DNA of 64,000 bases from Basidiobolus meristosporus CBS 931.73 (taxonomy: Eukaryota; Basidiobolomycota; Basidiobolomycetes; Basidiobolales; Basidiobolaceae). Every line of letters starts with the position of its first letter. Within the stretch, counting starts at the first letter, position 1. Below are positions 22,601 to 32,928 of this stretch, in pieces. Location: contig MCFE01000120.1 of NCBI GenBank assembly GCA_002104905.1, positions 1-64,000 of the forward strand, written 5' to 3'. Below the pieces are notes generated by a model. The model saw only the letters and a list, made by a program, of their open reading frames with translations. It was not told the origin of the DNA and did not search any database. The translations under genes and the position numbers were made by a program.

Positions 22601-23764
22601 TCAGAGTGACTCAAATGCTTGGTTATCAGTCTTGTTCAAGGCTGAGGTAAGATCAGGGCTATGACATAATGCATTTAAAGGGGCACTCAATGAGTACATG
22701 AATGTTATGTAATCCTGTATATAGTTGAATACTGCAAGATAATTGAAGTTGCTTGGTGCTAGTGGGTTTTGCCATTCCAAGATATTGACTAGTTTGGAAG
22801 GATCTTGTTGGTGGCCAGCAAATATGAGTATGAATCCAACTGAATCAATTCTGAGGCAAATAACACTGCACTTTTCAGCAATAAGAATCATTCAAGCAGC
22901 TGTCAGTCTATTAATTGCATTAATGCCATGAGTTGCATGTTTATCACTGCTTGTGGAAAATATGGTGACATCATCAGCAAGTACTAAGGCATATGGCTCA
23001 ATCTTGAGCATCTTAGTCATGACTCTCTGGAACTTGCTGGCAAGTGCCATTTGGCCAAAGGGAGCTGCCTGAAACATCCATTGTATATTATTTCAAATAA
23101 AGGGAGTCTAATGCTGACAATTAGGATGGATATGGAATCAGTGAAATGCATCCTTCAAGTCCAACTAGGTGAATACTGTAACTCCTCATAGTGAGGAAAA
23201 GATATCCTAGATTCTAGGAATCAGAAATTCACCATCTTGGAGAAGCTTTTCCAAAGGTCTGGGGTCTAAGCAAGGTATCTTTGGAGTTAGACTTCCATCA
23301 GTGTCTTTTTTGGGTGCAAGTGTCAAAGGGCTATTGAATGTTGTATTGACAGGGGCTTGAGTATTAATTCCACCGTCAGCCCACTTTTGGACTATTTCAT
23401 CAACTAAGTGCTTATATGAAGAATTGGGCTTTGTCTCCTCCATGTTGACTCACCAGGTGGTGTTTCAAGTGTATAATGGATTCTGAGATGGTCCAGAAAC
23501 TTTCCTTAGAATGGATTTGTTTCTTACCATGGTGAGCTGAAAATCCAATATGACTGATTGGAAATATGCTTGCAAAGTTGGGGCTGACTCTTCTACTTCT
23601 GGCTGAGGTGAGATGACTTCTGGATTATGATCCAATATGGTTGGCTGAGATTTAGTAATCTCAGCATGTGAAACTGGTAGTTCACCCATGTGAAGCCCAA
23701 GTTTAATGAAGGTGTCTAAATCAGTGACCAGCTGAGATCCATCTGGAATGTCAATAGCTTTCAT
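22601..23764 (-). pseudogene. Ty3-C reverse transcriptase, decayed
   Basis: Minus-strand pieces read 5' to 3' from 23764. The linker has EVISPQPEVEESAPTLQAY, then ADGGINTQAPVNTTFNSPLT and CLDPRPLEKLL. A gap follows, then LVLADDVTIFSTSSDKHATH (the FADD-type catalytic box) and an RNase H-side segment ending near 22601. Each segment matches the plus-strand copy at 18208-18960. Stops and indels break it throughout. Confidence 0.8.
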
Positions 23765-24345
23765 TTGATGTATTTTAGTTCTTCAGCCACAATGTAAGTT
23801 GATTGAGTTGGTGATACCAATTCTTGGGGCTGAGAGGTCCTTTGCCACAAGTATGAATTTTCCTGGTTGTTTTTCAATTTCCAATAGAGTTCTTTGACTC
23901 TATTGGGTTATACAATAGAGTTGGATCATAGAGTATCCAGTAGTGCAACATACATTTGGCCTTTAAGGCTCAGGGGTACCTCTATGGTTTTTATCTGTGT
24001 GATTGGTTGCTTTTTTCTTGAGCACTTGTAAATTTTGCCAGAAATTCAGAGAAATTGTTATAATCTTAGACTGTATATTCTTCATGTGCTTCCTCATACC
24101 CTGCCATATCTTCTATTGAATGATCATATAGGATCTGGGTAACTTTTGCAAATGGTATAGGGTTCTTCTCAGGACAGGCAGGTGATCTATGTCCCATCTT
24201 TCCGCATTCAAAGCATTTGTCATTGGCATATGGATCATCAGTTTTGGTGTTTTATTGCTTCTCTAAGTGGTTTCCTGGCTTACTGGACTGTTTAGTGATG
24301 CCATTGAATTCCCTGGTAGAGTGATAGCATTTTCCATGAAGCTCA
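23765..24345 (-). pseudogene. Ty3-C protease and gag zinc-knuckle remnant
   Basis: On the minus strand, 24345-23765 retains the knuckle region (ECGKMGHRSPAC-like, about 24160-24215) and decayed protease sequence. It matches 17500-18060 in reverse. It stops abruptly at about 24345-24358, where a piece of the family B LTR begins. Confidence 0.7.
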
Positions 24346-24358
24346 CAATGCTTGATAG

Positions 24359-24470
24359 TGTTGTGGTGGTGTGGAGGTACTCCTGGGAGAAGCTACACAA
24401 CTCAGTGTGTGTGAAGTGTATGATGGGTGCAACAACCTCTGGGTCTAAACAGTTGGTGTCTTTGCCCTAT
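24359..24470 (-). repeat. Fragment of family B LTR
   Basis: About 110 bp matching the reverse complement of the last part of the 804-bp LTR (TGTGGTGGTGTGGAGGTACT onward). It sits at the junction between the Ty3-C copy and the CACTA-F copy. Confidence 0.7.
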
Positions 24471-24899
24471 GAAAAATAATTTGGTCCTGCAGGTGGATCC
24501 AATCCGGACCATCCGTCAAGATCCTGCTCAGAGACCATCATAATAACAGCAGCTTGGAATTAGTGACCCTCCTGACAATCATATAACAAGATCATGATGG
24601 TGTTTTGCAAATTTTGCAGCCAAATAAAGGGATAAAACTTGACAATTTTTTATCAGTGCTGTGACAATATTTGCATGTTATTGTTGAGGTCTTTCAGCGC
24701 TCTATTACTGTTCTAAGTGGATCCAGTTGGCCAGGACTTCCAATTGCCTTATATGGCAAGAAACCTGACAGTATTTTGACAGACTCACAGCAAGACTCTG
24801 ATGGCTTTTTTTTGGCAGTATGACGGCCTGCCACTGGTTATGTATAATGCTACCGTACCAATTTACCAAATGATATTTCCCTTTTCTACCTCCCCTTGT

Positions 24900-27640
24900 G
24901 CAACTCATATATTACACTGTAGAATCACCTTTCTTTATTTGCTTACCCACTACTACCTTGGGTATTCCACATATAGTTCAAATCAAAAAAAACTACAGCC
25001 TCCTGCTTACTAACCTCTACAAATGCGCACACCTGCCGCAATTGATATACTTCTATCACCACAACTTTATGGCACTTTAGTGTGATACTTGCAAAGTTGC
25101 CATATACCTTGTACTGCTAGTAGCATATACATCTTGCAAACATATGCTTGGTTGTTGCCACTTCTGCTATGAATACCTCCTGAATATTGGCAAAGAACTT
25201 CTTTGTATTTAGCCAATATATTCCTTCTCCTTGATGGATTCTAGTCCCCCTTATAGGTGTGCTCTGGCATTTGTTTGTGTGAATTCCGTATTGAATGGTG
25301 TAGAAGTTGGCTTGTGACCACAAGAAATCTGGCATATTTTGGTGGAGTTTTCCTGATAAAAATTAGTTGCTTGTTGAACCCAACCCAACTTTGCATTACT
25401 TAACTGATTACCCACGCATTGGGGCTGCTTAGCTTCTTAATGCCATAGGTATAGGTGTCTCCATGTGCACATTTGTCCTCAGTATTTTCCAACTCTTTCT
25501 GGCTGTCCTCCATGTGCCAACTCATCACATCAATGACAGACTTGAAGGTAATATTCTTGATGAGATTGGGATATAGTAGTACCTGCAACTTGACTCATCT
25601 TCCTATCTCCCCACACATCCGCTCCATAGGAAACTCCCAAAAGGTGAAGCAAGGCCCAATATTCTCTACACACCAGGCAAGATGGAGTACAGAATGGATA
25701 CAGTAGCAGCAGAGATCTACACGTTCAGCTTTATGTTTGTATTATAGCCACTCAAATCCCATCACAAACTCCTCACACAACAGCTGTAGATGAGTCAAGT
25801 TGGCATTGGTGATCTGCTTCTGGATAAATATTCCTACAATGTCCGCATATGACTCCCAATGCTTCCAATGTACTCTTGGTAGGATTGGCTTCAGAACACC
25901 ACTTGAATAAATACATATCCAGTTCATCCAGTCTTTGCATTTGTATTGTTGCATATGCATATGAATATTATTTGGAGCCCATGAGAAGTACTTAGGGTAG
26001 CGGATACTCTGTAATATCTTGCCAATTTTTTCAAATTTCTCCGGTATCTCAAAAGGCTCATTTAGCTTGAAATGCCCCATGTACAACTTGGTCATCAGTA
26101 TAGGGATATGTTGAAAAGCAAATGCATTGCTCCTAGTGGAAAGCTTTTGCTCCAACAGATACCCTCTATCTTAAGTATCTCCGGTTTCCAATTGATTCCA
26201 TATTCCGGCCAATGGCTTATAGCTTGCCAACTTTGCTGCAATTGTATACTTACTTCTGTATGTTCTCTCTGTCTAAAGATGATGTTCTTAGTGCTGGTGT
26301 TTGGGTAATAATAATGTGTGTGAGTTATGGAGTAAATCCCCTGGATCTCACACATTTGACAGCAATACCATCCATTGTGCCCGGAAAAACCTGCTATCTT
26401 GCTGATGGCTGGGGTATCTCCAATGCAGATAATAATATGTGCTTTTACATGACGGCCATTTACCGTTATCCTACTGGAACACATACAAAATTCATTCAGC
26501 AATGGATACAGGTAGCCATCCAGGTTGGACAGTCATTTAGGCCCAGATACCAGTGAGACTACCATCAGATTATTGCTCTGATACCGTAAGATGGGTGGCA
26601 GATTCAGATTGATGAGAATCAGTGGCCAGCAAGAATTGCTGGTAGAGTACTTGTTTGATGAGAATCCATCAAGTGCTAAAGTAAAGGCATGGTCATACAT
26701 ACCTTCAAAGTAGCCCTTGCTTCTTAGCTGTTTGTGATGTTTGCCATCAAATATATTGGATATGTTTGCGCTTGATTGATACTGAGTGCGGTACTCTATA
26801 GCTTTGCAATATTTGTAGACTGCATGAGCTTCCTCAGATGGGGTATGACTGGAATATATCCAGAGTGTGAACAATGTTTTCCCTCAATGGTGGTGGATTC
26901 CTGACAATTTGGACACATTGCAATAGTAGCATTTTTGGATGTGAATGCCATGCAACTGTTAACACATACTGGAATCAGCACAGTCTCTGGATCATGTGTT
27001 GCCAGCCGCATGACGGTTGTCCACTTGTACCATGTACATGGTAAGTTGCATCCCGGTATGACTTTGGCAAGAAGTAGTAATAAATCCTCAAAGCCACCAT
27101 TACTGATATTAGAGGAAACTCGCCACTTCTCTAGCCACAACATCACATCATTCACCAGTAGATGGATTACTGGGCTCACTTGGCTCCATAAAGTATCCTT
27201 GGCATTTGTCTCAATGGGTGTTGCCTCATTGCATATAGGGATTTGACCAGCCTCATACGTGGTACTGTTGTTAGGGGAGATAGTCTCAAAATCCATCAGT
27301 GAACCTTCTTTGTCAGAGTTATCACTCTGCATGCCATATTCAGAAGGCTGAGGTGAGCCTAAGGGCGTCACAAACTCACCTGACTCAGTTTGCGCAAGGT
27401 GACAAAGATGGCCAGGTGCCAATATAGAAGTATCAACTGGCTGGCAAGCTAATGTTGGTACAGTAGTGACCAATGAATGGTCAAATATGACTTGGGTGGC
27501 AAAACACTGGCTGTGATCCTTGTAATACTTCCTATGCTGTCTGCATGCTTAATGGCTGAGAGGCTTGCCACAATAGCCACATGGCCTCTTTTCTCTTGTC
27601 TTATGGCATTGAGTCAAAGTAGTCTTGTCCATGGGGCAAA
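24900..27640 (-). pseudogene. CACTA-F transposase (Transposase_21/tnp2 type), broken
   Basis: Minus-strand pieces in order. First is a Cys-rich N-terminal segment with CGYCGKPLSH and CRQHRKYYKDH, split by a stop (about 27500-27570). Then comes a piece with LLLLAKVIPGCNLPCTWYK and CPNCQES (27473-26796). Next is ALDGFSSNKYSTSNSCWPLI, ILRYQSNNLMVV and SGPK (26690-26535). Then follows KAHIIICIGDTPAISKIAGF with GWYCCQMCEIQG (26440-26330), and finally a C-terminal part with MGHFKLNEPFEIP and SWAPNNIHMHM (to 25742), with weaker matches down to about 24900. DGF...SCWP...LPP and GD.PA..K..GF..HNG..CC..C are family hallmarks. Stops and frameshifts make it non-functional. Confidence 0.8.
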
Positions 27641-27849
27641 CAGTTTGACCTTCAGCAATGTAATGCTATTATATCACTTTTTTGGTCAATACTCATGTGA
27701 ACTTACAACAGTCTTGTACTTGAGACATTGCACCTACATGAATGTAAGATTCAATGATGACCTGCCATAGTAAGCATTATAAGTAAAGTTGTGGCACCAC
27801 ATACACATGTATATGTAACACTATTTCCCCTTTGGTTTGAGTCACTTCC

Positions 27850-29160
27850 ATGTATATTCCGCTAAGAAATAAAGCAAAGTTGTCTGGTTCTCAACCAAAC
27901 CCCATTGCTGATGGCAACAGAAGAACAATTGGACAACAGCTTGCTTTGACATTCAGTGCAACAAGCAGGGCTACATCCAAAAAAGGCTCTGTGGATAGTG
28001 TGCCCATTGAACGTAATAATGCAGACTCCTCAGGCTCTCAGTCAAGTAGGCAATGGAGAACCTCTGCGGAGCCACAAGCTGACCATTATGCTCAGGCGGA
28101 TGAGAATGTAGCAAACGCAGTACCCTCTGTTGAAGATCAGCAAGTGGCCATGATAACATTGCCACCACCCATATTAGCAAGTATGTTGTCAGCTCATACC
28201 AAAGCATTAATGAAGCAATTAGGTGCAGTGGCTGATAGGATAGATGTAATGGCCCAGAGAAATCTCGAAGTAGTCCAGAAACAGGATGAGTGGATAATAT
28301 ATGTATAGCAATCAATATCCCAGGTAGAGAAAGCAGTATCTTTGCTGCAAAGAAGGAACTCAAGTAGCTCAATGGCACAGCCAAGAATTGAGCCATTTCC
28401 TGATGTAACAGCAGAGGAACACCATACAGTCTTTGAAGCACACCAACAGTGCCCAAAGATAAAGCCCACAGAAAAACCTATCACAGCATGGGAGGGAGAC
28501 AATGGGGTGTTTATACCAAAGCCTACAAATCAAAAGACATTGAAGATCTGTGAAGCCATTGAGTGTAATAATGAAGAGTGGGCTAATATACAAGAGGCCA
28601 TCAGAAGTCTAGCACGCCATCACCTTAAGGCTGGCATACCATGGGACCATCAGGGACTCAAGGCCAAGCAGAATGCACCTGACTAGTTCCATGAGCATTA
28701 TCCTGGATTCAACCAGGCAAATGGATTTTGGGCCAGCATTGGTACGCTAAGAAAGTATCTTAAGAATAGCAGAAACTATCAAAGGCAGAAGAACAAGGGT
28801 GCCATGGCTAAAAACCAGCAGCTTCCTCAAGAGCCCGTTACAAGCAAGGCCAAAAGCTCCAGACAAGCATCAAAGAGACACCAGGCAGCTGGAAGAGTGC
28901 CAATTAAGGACAAGCAGGCAGACATGGATGCACCAGCACAATATTTATCAAGGAAAGAATGTAGTACCTCTCAAGAAGCACGCAGTCAAAGTACCAGTGA
29001 AGGACCTGGCATTGATACAAACCAGCCGCTTTTACAGGAGCCCATCACAACTACGGTTGAGAGCTCAAAACAAGCTGAAAATAAATGGCAGGTTGCCAGA
29101 AGAGTGCCAGCAAGGGACAAGCAGGCCAAAACAGATGCATCAGAGCAGAATTCATCCTAG
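27850..29160 (+). pseudogene. CACTA-F companion ORF, function unknown, two in-frame stops
   Basis: One reading frame is open from ATG 27850 to 29160 except for TAG codons at 28306-28308 and 28684-28686, about 435 codons. I do not recognise a domain. The N-terminal third is Ser/Gln/Asn-rich. The middle has ITLPPPILASMLSAHTKALM, possibly a helix pair. The C-terminal third is basic and built on a 207-bp tandem duplication (28821-29027 and 29028 onward) containing VPxKDKQAxxDA. It is transcribed divergently from the transposase, and a decayed copy accompanies the remnant at 13564-15010. It may be a TnpA-like DNA-binding partner, but that is inference from position only. Confidence 0.55.
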
Positions 29161-29215
29161 AGAAAATGTAGTTCTTAACAAGAAGCACTCAGACAAAGTA
29201 GCAGTGAAAGACCTG
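28821..29215 (+). repeat. Two-unit 207-bp tandem duplication inside the CACTA-F companion ORF
   Basis: GCTTCCTCAAGAGCCC at 28821 recurs as GCTTTTACAGGAGCCC at 29028. Downstream words (GTGCCAATTAAGGACAAGCA versus GTGCCAGCAAGGGACAAGCA) repeat at the same spacing. The unit is a multiple of three, so it duplicates a 69-residue module. The second unit is incomplete or decayed. Confidence 0.65.
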
Positions 29216-29307
29216 GCAGTGATAAAGGAAAAGGTAAAGGGAAAAATGTATACCCAAGCCTGAGACAGGGAGGCATGCAAAAAACTGCAGTTCTTGCCAA
29301 TTAACGC

Positions 29308-30111
29308 TGTGGTAGGGTAAACATACCTCCCACAGACAAGTTTATTTATATAGTCATTATGATATACTTATCCATATTTTATCTTATCAGTATTATCCCA
29401 TGCTTCCTTTGCCCATATTATCAGTATTATCCCCCTATGATGTTTACCCTGATTAGTTATTAGCATTAGTTATCCCAGATGTTAATCAGCTTTGTGATCA
29501 GTAGATGTATCTATATAAGGCAAGTACCTGCGTCAGTATCCGTGACACATGACCTAGGTCTGTGTTACCATCCCTACCATTCCAATACCATATATGGTAT
29601 TTCTATGTTGCACAGGTTTCAGACTACTGATTCCTGATTGGTTGAGAGTGCTGTGCCTTTTAGAACCTTCTAGGACATTCTTGGCATATTTTTAGCTCTT
29701 AGTGATGTCATCAAGAATTCCACTAATACCTAGAATCTTCTAGAACCTTGTCATTAGTAATCACTTGGCAATCAGGAAAAGTATTTAAGGGAAAGCAATC
29801 CCTCATCAATAAATCATCCCTTCTATCAGTAACACTTCTACCTTATTGATTAGCAGTTGATCATTGCACCTGCCTTCAACAGTACCTCTCAGACCTGCCA
29901 TCAAGGAGCTTTTCAAGGTAGTGTACAAGACACACAGAGGCTTTTGGAGACACTTGGAGCACCTAGGAAGCTAGAGAAGCAGGAGCTTTTACCATAGTGG
30001 CATATTGACAAAGACACCAGCAGTTTAGACACAGAGGTTATTGCACCCATCAGACGCCTCACACACCTTGAGTTGTGTAGCTTCTCCCAGGAGTACCTCT
30101 ACACTACCACA
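29308..30111 (+). repeat. Family B 5' LTR
   Basis: Begins TGTGGTAGGGTAAAC and ends ACACTACCACA. A promoter-like AAAGTATTTAAGGGAAAGCA lies near 29778-29797, upstream of CATCAATAAATCATCCC. The same block with few changes is found in the Ty3-A LTRs (for example about 40410-40455), which suggests a shared promoter and RNA-end module. Confidence 0.9.
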
Positions 30112-30135
30112 TATTTGGCACCCAACGTGGGGGTT
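30112..30135 (+). other. Candidate primer-binding site of family B
   Basis: TTTGGCACCCAACGTGGGGG begins within 5 bp of the LTR end, as expected for a tRNA primer-binding site. It starts with TGG, complementary to a tRNA CCA end. I did not assign the tRNA. Confidence 0.6.
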
Positions 30136-30184
30136 TGACTGAACTGCCCCTAGAAGACTTAAGAAAGAACAAATTATCAAGACC

Positions 30185-31258
30185 ATGGATCTACCTTTAC
30201 CAGGAATGCAAGGAACTCCTTTCTTTGATGGAACCAAAGTTAAAGCTTTCATCAAGAGGTGGGAGCTTTTCTGCAGAGCCCACAAAATACCTGAGGCCAT
30301 TATGGCTGAAGAGATGCCCCCCTACAGCACTGATGAGATCATGCTCTCATTATATGAAAGAAATGATCTGCTGACAAATTGGACCCACTTGAAGAGCTAC
30401 TTGATTGATGAATATGGAGAGAGACAAGTTGACTACACACTTCAAGACTTGGAGAACTTTGCTTATAGCAAGTTTAAGCAGCTACCATTGAAAGAATACT
30501 TGAGTGGCCTTGAGCAAATTGGAGAGTCACTGAAAGCCCAAGGCATTATCACTGAACTGACTTTATCTGCCTATCTGCTCAGAGCACTACCAGAAGGCCT
30601 GGTGAGAAGGATTGAAAACAATCCTACTGTGAAAGCTATGAGTTCACTGCCTGCATTTCAGTTAGTTAAGCAGATTCTACTTGCCCCTGAAGAAACCTCA
30701 CCAATCAGAAAGCATCTTTCAAGCCCAGAACTAAACCAAGATAGCCAAGACATACTTAATTCCAGCAATCAAAGCACTCAAATTCAGGAGCTGACACAGC
30801 AACTAGAGAAACTCTCTTCGCTACTTGCCAGCAAAGCATATGGTCAGAAGCCAGTAGAGAAAGAAGTCAAATATACATGCATGTGGTGTGACTCTGCCAA
30901 CCATTCCAAGAGAAATTGCCAAGAGCTTCAGTCATTACTATCCACAGGTGATTTCCTATATAGTCCTCAGGGATACATAGTCAGTAAGCATGGTGACAAA
31001 TTATCCACAGCATTTGGACAAGGAGGAATGAGAGTTCACTACAAGCAAGTCACCTCTCATACAAGAAAGGTTCACCTCCATGAAGAAGAAGATCCTGACT
31101 ACTTTGATCCAGCTGAAGTTCTGAACTTTGACTATGAGGACCCCAGAGAGGCCCAAGATCATATAGCTTCAATTTATGCTTCAAAGAGACACCATCCTGA
31201 AAAATGGCTAATCCAGGCCCAGCAACAAAAGTACCAAGATGTGAGCCAGAAGCTGTGA
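30185..31258 (+). CDS. Family B Gag with zinc knuckle
   Basis: An intact 357-residue frame. The N-terminal half (FFDGTKVKAFIKRWELFCRA onward, to about residue 190) is the helical capsid type shared by Ty3 Gag proteins. A Gln/Leu/Ser-rich linker follows. A CX2CX4HX4C nucleocapsid knuckle, CMWCDSANHSKRNC, lies at about 30878-30919. Gag would assemble the cytoplasmic virus-like particle and bind the RNA. The ATG is the first after the 5' LTR leader. The protease frame overlaps its last 55 bases in the -1 frame. No stop or frameshift is visible, in line with the young LTRs. Confidence 0.9.
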   Translation: MDLPLPGMQGTPFFDGTKVKAFIKRWELFCRAHKIPEAIMAEEMPPYSTDEIMLSLYERNDLLTNWTHLKSYLIDEYGERQVDYTLQDLENFAYSKFKQLPLKEYLSGLEQIGESLKAQGIITELTLSAYLLRALPEGLVRRIENNPTVKAMSSLPAFQLVKQILLAPEETSPIRKHLSSPELNQDSQDILNSSNQSTQIQELTQQLEKLSSLLASKAYGQKPVEKEVKYTCMWCDSANHSKRNCQELQSLLSTGDFLYSPQGYIVSKHGDKLSTAFGQGGMRVHYKQVTSHTRKVHLHEEEDPDYFDPAEVLNFDYEDPREAQDHIASIYASKRHHPEKWLIQAQQQKYQDVSQKL

Positions 31259-32073
31259 TTGAGAAGAAAGCATCACCCCCATTAATTTTACAAGAGTCTG
31301 CCAAGGCCAACAACTACCACATGCAGCCTAGAGTCAAGCAAAATGGTACCCCAGAGGCTCTGACAAGTCATATACTAGGAAGCAACATATCAATCAAGGT
31401 TGGGGAGCTACTCAGTGTATCACCATCAGTAAGAAAGACTCTGGATGAGCATATCCGAATAAGAAAGCATCCAATTGAAGCAACTCAAGGCAACCAGGTC
31501 AGGACAGTTCAAGGAAGCCAAGATATCAGTAAGCTGCATCAAAGCCAGAAACACTACTACTCAGCAGCAACTGCAACAACTACAGGAACTGTGCATAATC
31601 AAGAAATCCTATGTCATATAGACAGTGGATCTGAGATATGTGTGATGCCTTTGGAGGCTTGGAAACAACTACCATGCAAAGACCTATTGCCCATAGACAC
31701 CAATATCAATTGGAGCATGAAGGATGCTAACTCAGGGCAATCAAAGCTTTTAGGAATTATTCACAACTTCCCTCTCATCATTGAAGGAGTACCCCATAAG
31801 ATCCCAGTATTCATTTGTGCAAAGGCTAACTTTGAATTACTTCTTGGAAGACCATGGGAGGTGAAAGCAAGAGCAACTGCAGTTAACTACCCAGATGGTT
31901 CAGCATGGTATACTATATACTCAGAGAGCCCAGGACTAACAGCAACCTTCTGTGGTGTGGACTCAAACAATATCCAATCAATGACATCATGTAGATTTCT
32001 CTCCAAGAAAAGACAGGTGGCTTCATTGAGGAAGACTGAGAGAGCACTTTGTTCTCCAAACTTACAGTGGTAA
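31204..32073 (+). CDS. Family B retropepsin-like protease ORF
   Basis: A 289-residue frame in -1 register to gag; the listed start is the first ATG. In life it may be reached by ribosomal frameshifting. Around residues 135-240 it carries CHIDSGSEICVMP, with the aspartic protease DSG triad, and later ELLLGRPWEVKARA, the usual LLGR-type end of retropepsins. The last 50 residues are unrelated and basic. The ORF then stops (TAA 32071-32073) where RT would begin in a full pol. The loss is a clean internal deletion or an original lack, not decay. A decayed relative lies at 54145-54470. Confidence 0.85.
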   Translation: MANPGPATKVPRCEPEAVIEKKASPPLILQESAKANNYHMQPRVKQNGTPEALTSHILGSNISIKVGELLSVSPSVRKTLDEHIRIRKHPIEATQGNQVRTVQGSQDISKLHQSQKHYYSAATATTTGTVHNQEILCHIDSGSEICVMPLEAWKQLPCKDLLPIDTNINWSMKDANSGQSKLLGIIHNFPLIIEGVPHKIPVFICAKANFELLLGRPWEVKARATAVNYPDGSAWYTIYSESPGLTATFCGVDSNNIQSMTSCRFLSKKRQVASLRKTERALCSPNLQW

Positions 32074-32101
32074 GCTAAAAAGTTCCCTGAAACTTTTTAG
32101 C
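32074..32101 (+). other. Perfect 11-bp hairpin between protease stop and purine tract
   Basis: GCTAAAAAGTT, then loop CCCTGA, then AACTTTTTAGC, starting on the base after the stop codon. It ends just before the purine tract AGTGGGGGGTGGA. It may structure the 3' part of the RNA. Confidence 0.7.
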
Positions 32102-32104
32102 TCA

Positions 32105-32117
32105 AGTGGGGGGTGGA
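32105..32117 (+). other. Polypurine tract of family B
   Basis: AGTGGGGGGTGGA ends exactly where the 3' LTR begins (TGTGG at 32118). It would prime plus-strand synthesis. The last nine bases match the tract of Ty3-A (33999-34015, reversed). Confidence 0.85.
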
Positions 32118-32921
32118 TGTGGTAGGGTAAACATACCTCCCACAGACAAGTTTATTCATATAGTCATTATGATATACTTATCCATGTTTTATCTTATCAG
32201 TATTATCCCATGCTTCCTTTGCCCATATTATCAGTATTATCCCCCTATGATGTTTACCCTGATTAGTTATTAGCATTAGTTATCCCAGATGTTAATCAGC
32301 TTTGTGATCAGTAGATGTATCTATATAAGGCAAGTACCTGTGTCAGTACCCGTGACACATGACCTAGGTCTGTGTTACCATCCCTACCATTTCAATACCA
32401 TATATGGTATTTCTATGTTGCACAGGTTTCAGACTACTGATTCCTGATTGGTTGAGAGTGCTGTGCCTTTTAGAACCTTCCAGGACATTCTTGGCATATT
32501 TTTAGCCCTTAGTGATGTCATCAAGAATTCCACTGATACCTAGAATCTTCTAGAACCTTGTCATTAGTAATCACTTGGCAATCAGGAAAAGTATTTAAGG
32601 GAAAGCAATCCCTCATCAATAAATCATCCCTTCTATCAGTAACACTTCTACCTTATTGATTAGCAGTTGATCATTGCACCTGCCTTCAACAGTACATCTC
32701 AGACCTGCCATCAAGGAGCTTTTCAAGGTAGTGCACAAGACACACAGAGGCTTTTGGAGACACTTGGAGCACCTAGGAAGCTAGAGAAGCAGGAGCTTTT
32801 ACCATAGTGGCATATTGACAAAGACACCAGCAGTTTAGACACAGAGGTTATTGCACCCATCAGACACCTCACACACCTTGAGTTGTGTAGCTTCTCCCAG
32901 GAGTACCTCTACACCACCACA
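32118..32921 (+). repeat. Family B 3' LTR
   Basis: Same length as the 5' LTR (804 bp), about 12 differences, nearly all transitions. Two of these are CpG in one copy and TpG or CpA in the other. Ends TGTGGTAGGG and CACCACCACA. Confidence 0.9.
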
Positions 32922-32928
32922 ATGCCGC

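Larger units (their letters stand above)
24480..29300. mobile_element. CACTA-F transposon, largest copy
   Basis: The extent is taken from its two divergent coding regions and from similarity to the copy at 44150-46975; terminal CACT repeats were not found. The transposase runs on the minus strand (27640 to about 24900) and a second ORF on the plus strand (27850-29160). This divergent layout is partly kept in the remnant at 13564-15010. The right side is cut by the family B element at 29308. Confidence 0.65.
29308..32921 (+). mobile_element. Family B LTR retrotransposon, gag-protease only
   Basis: A complete LTR-flanked element of 3,614 bp. The LTRs at 29308-30111 and 32118-32921 are each exactly 804 bp and differ at about 12 sites by eye. 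A primer-binding-like site follows the 5' LTR and a purine tract abuts the 3' LTR. The interior (2.0 kb) encodes gag and a retropepsin but no RT, RNase H or integrase. Flanks ACGC (29304-29307) and ATGC (32922-32925) fit a 4-bp duplication with one C-to-T change. Movement would need proteins in trans. Ty3-A is the obvious donor candidate because LTR and purine-tract sequences are related. Confidence 0.9.

Noticed and set aside
28799-29263. Second open frame over the repeat part of the CACTA-F companion ORF
   Set aside because: Kept out of the gene list because low-complexity, A-rich DNA leaves two frames open; the frame continuing from 27850 is the better candidate.
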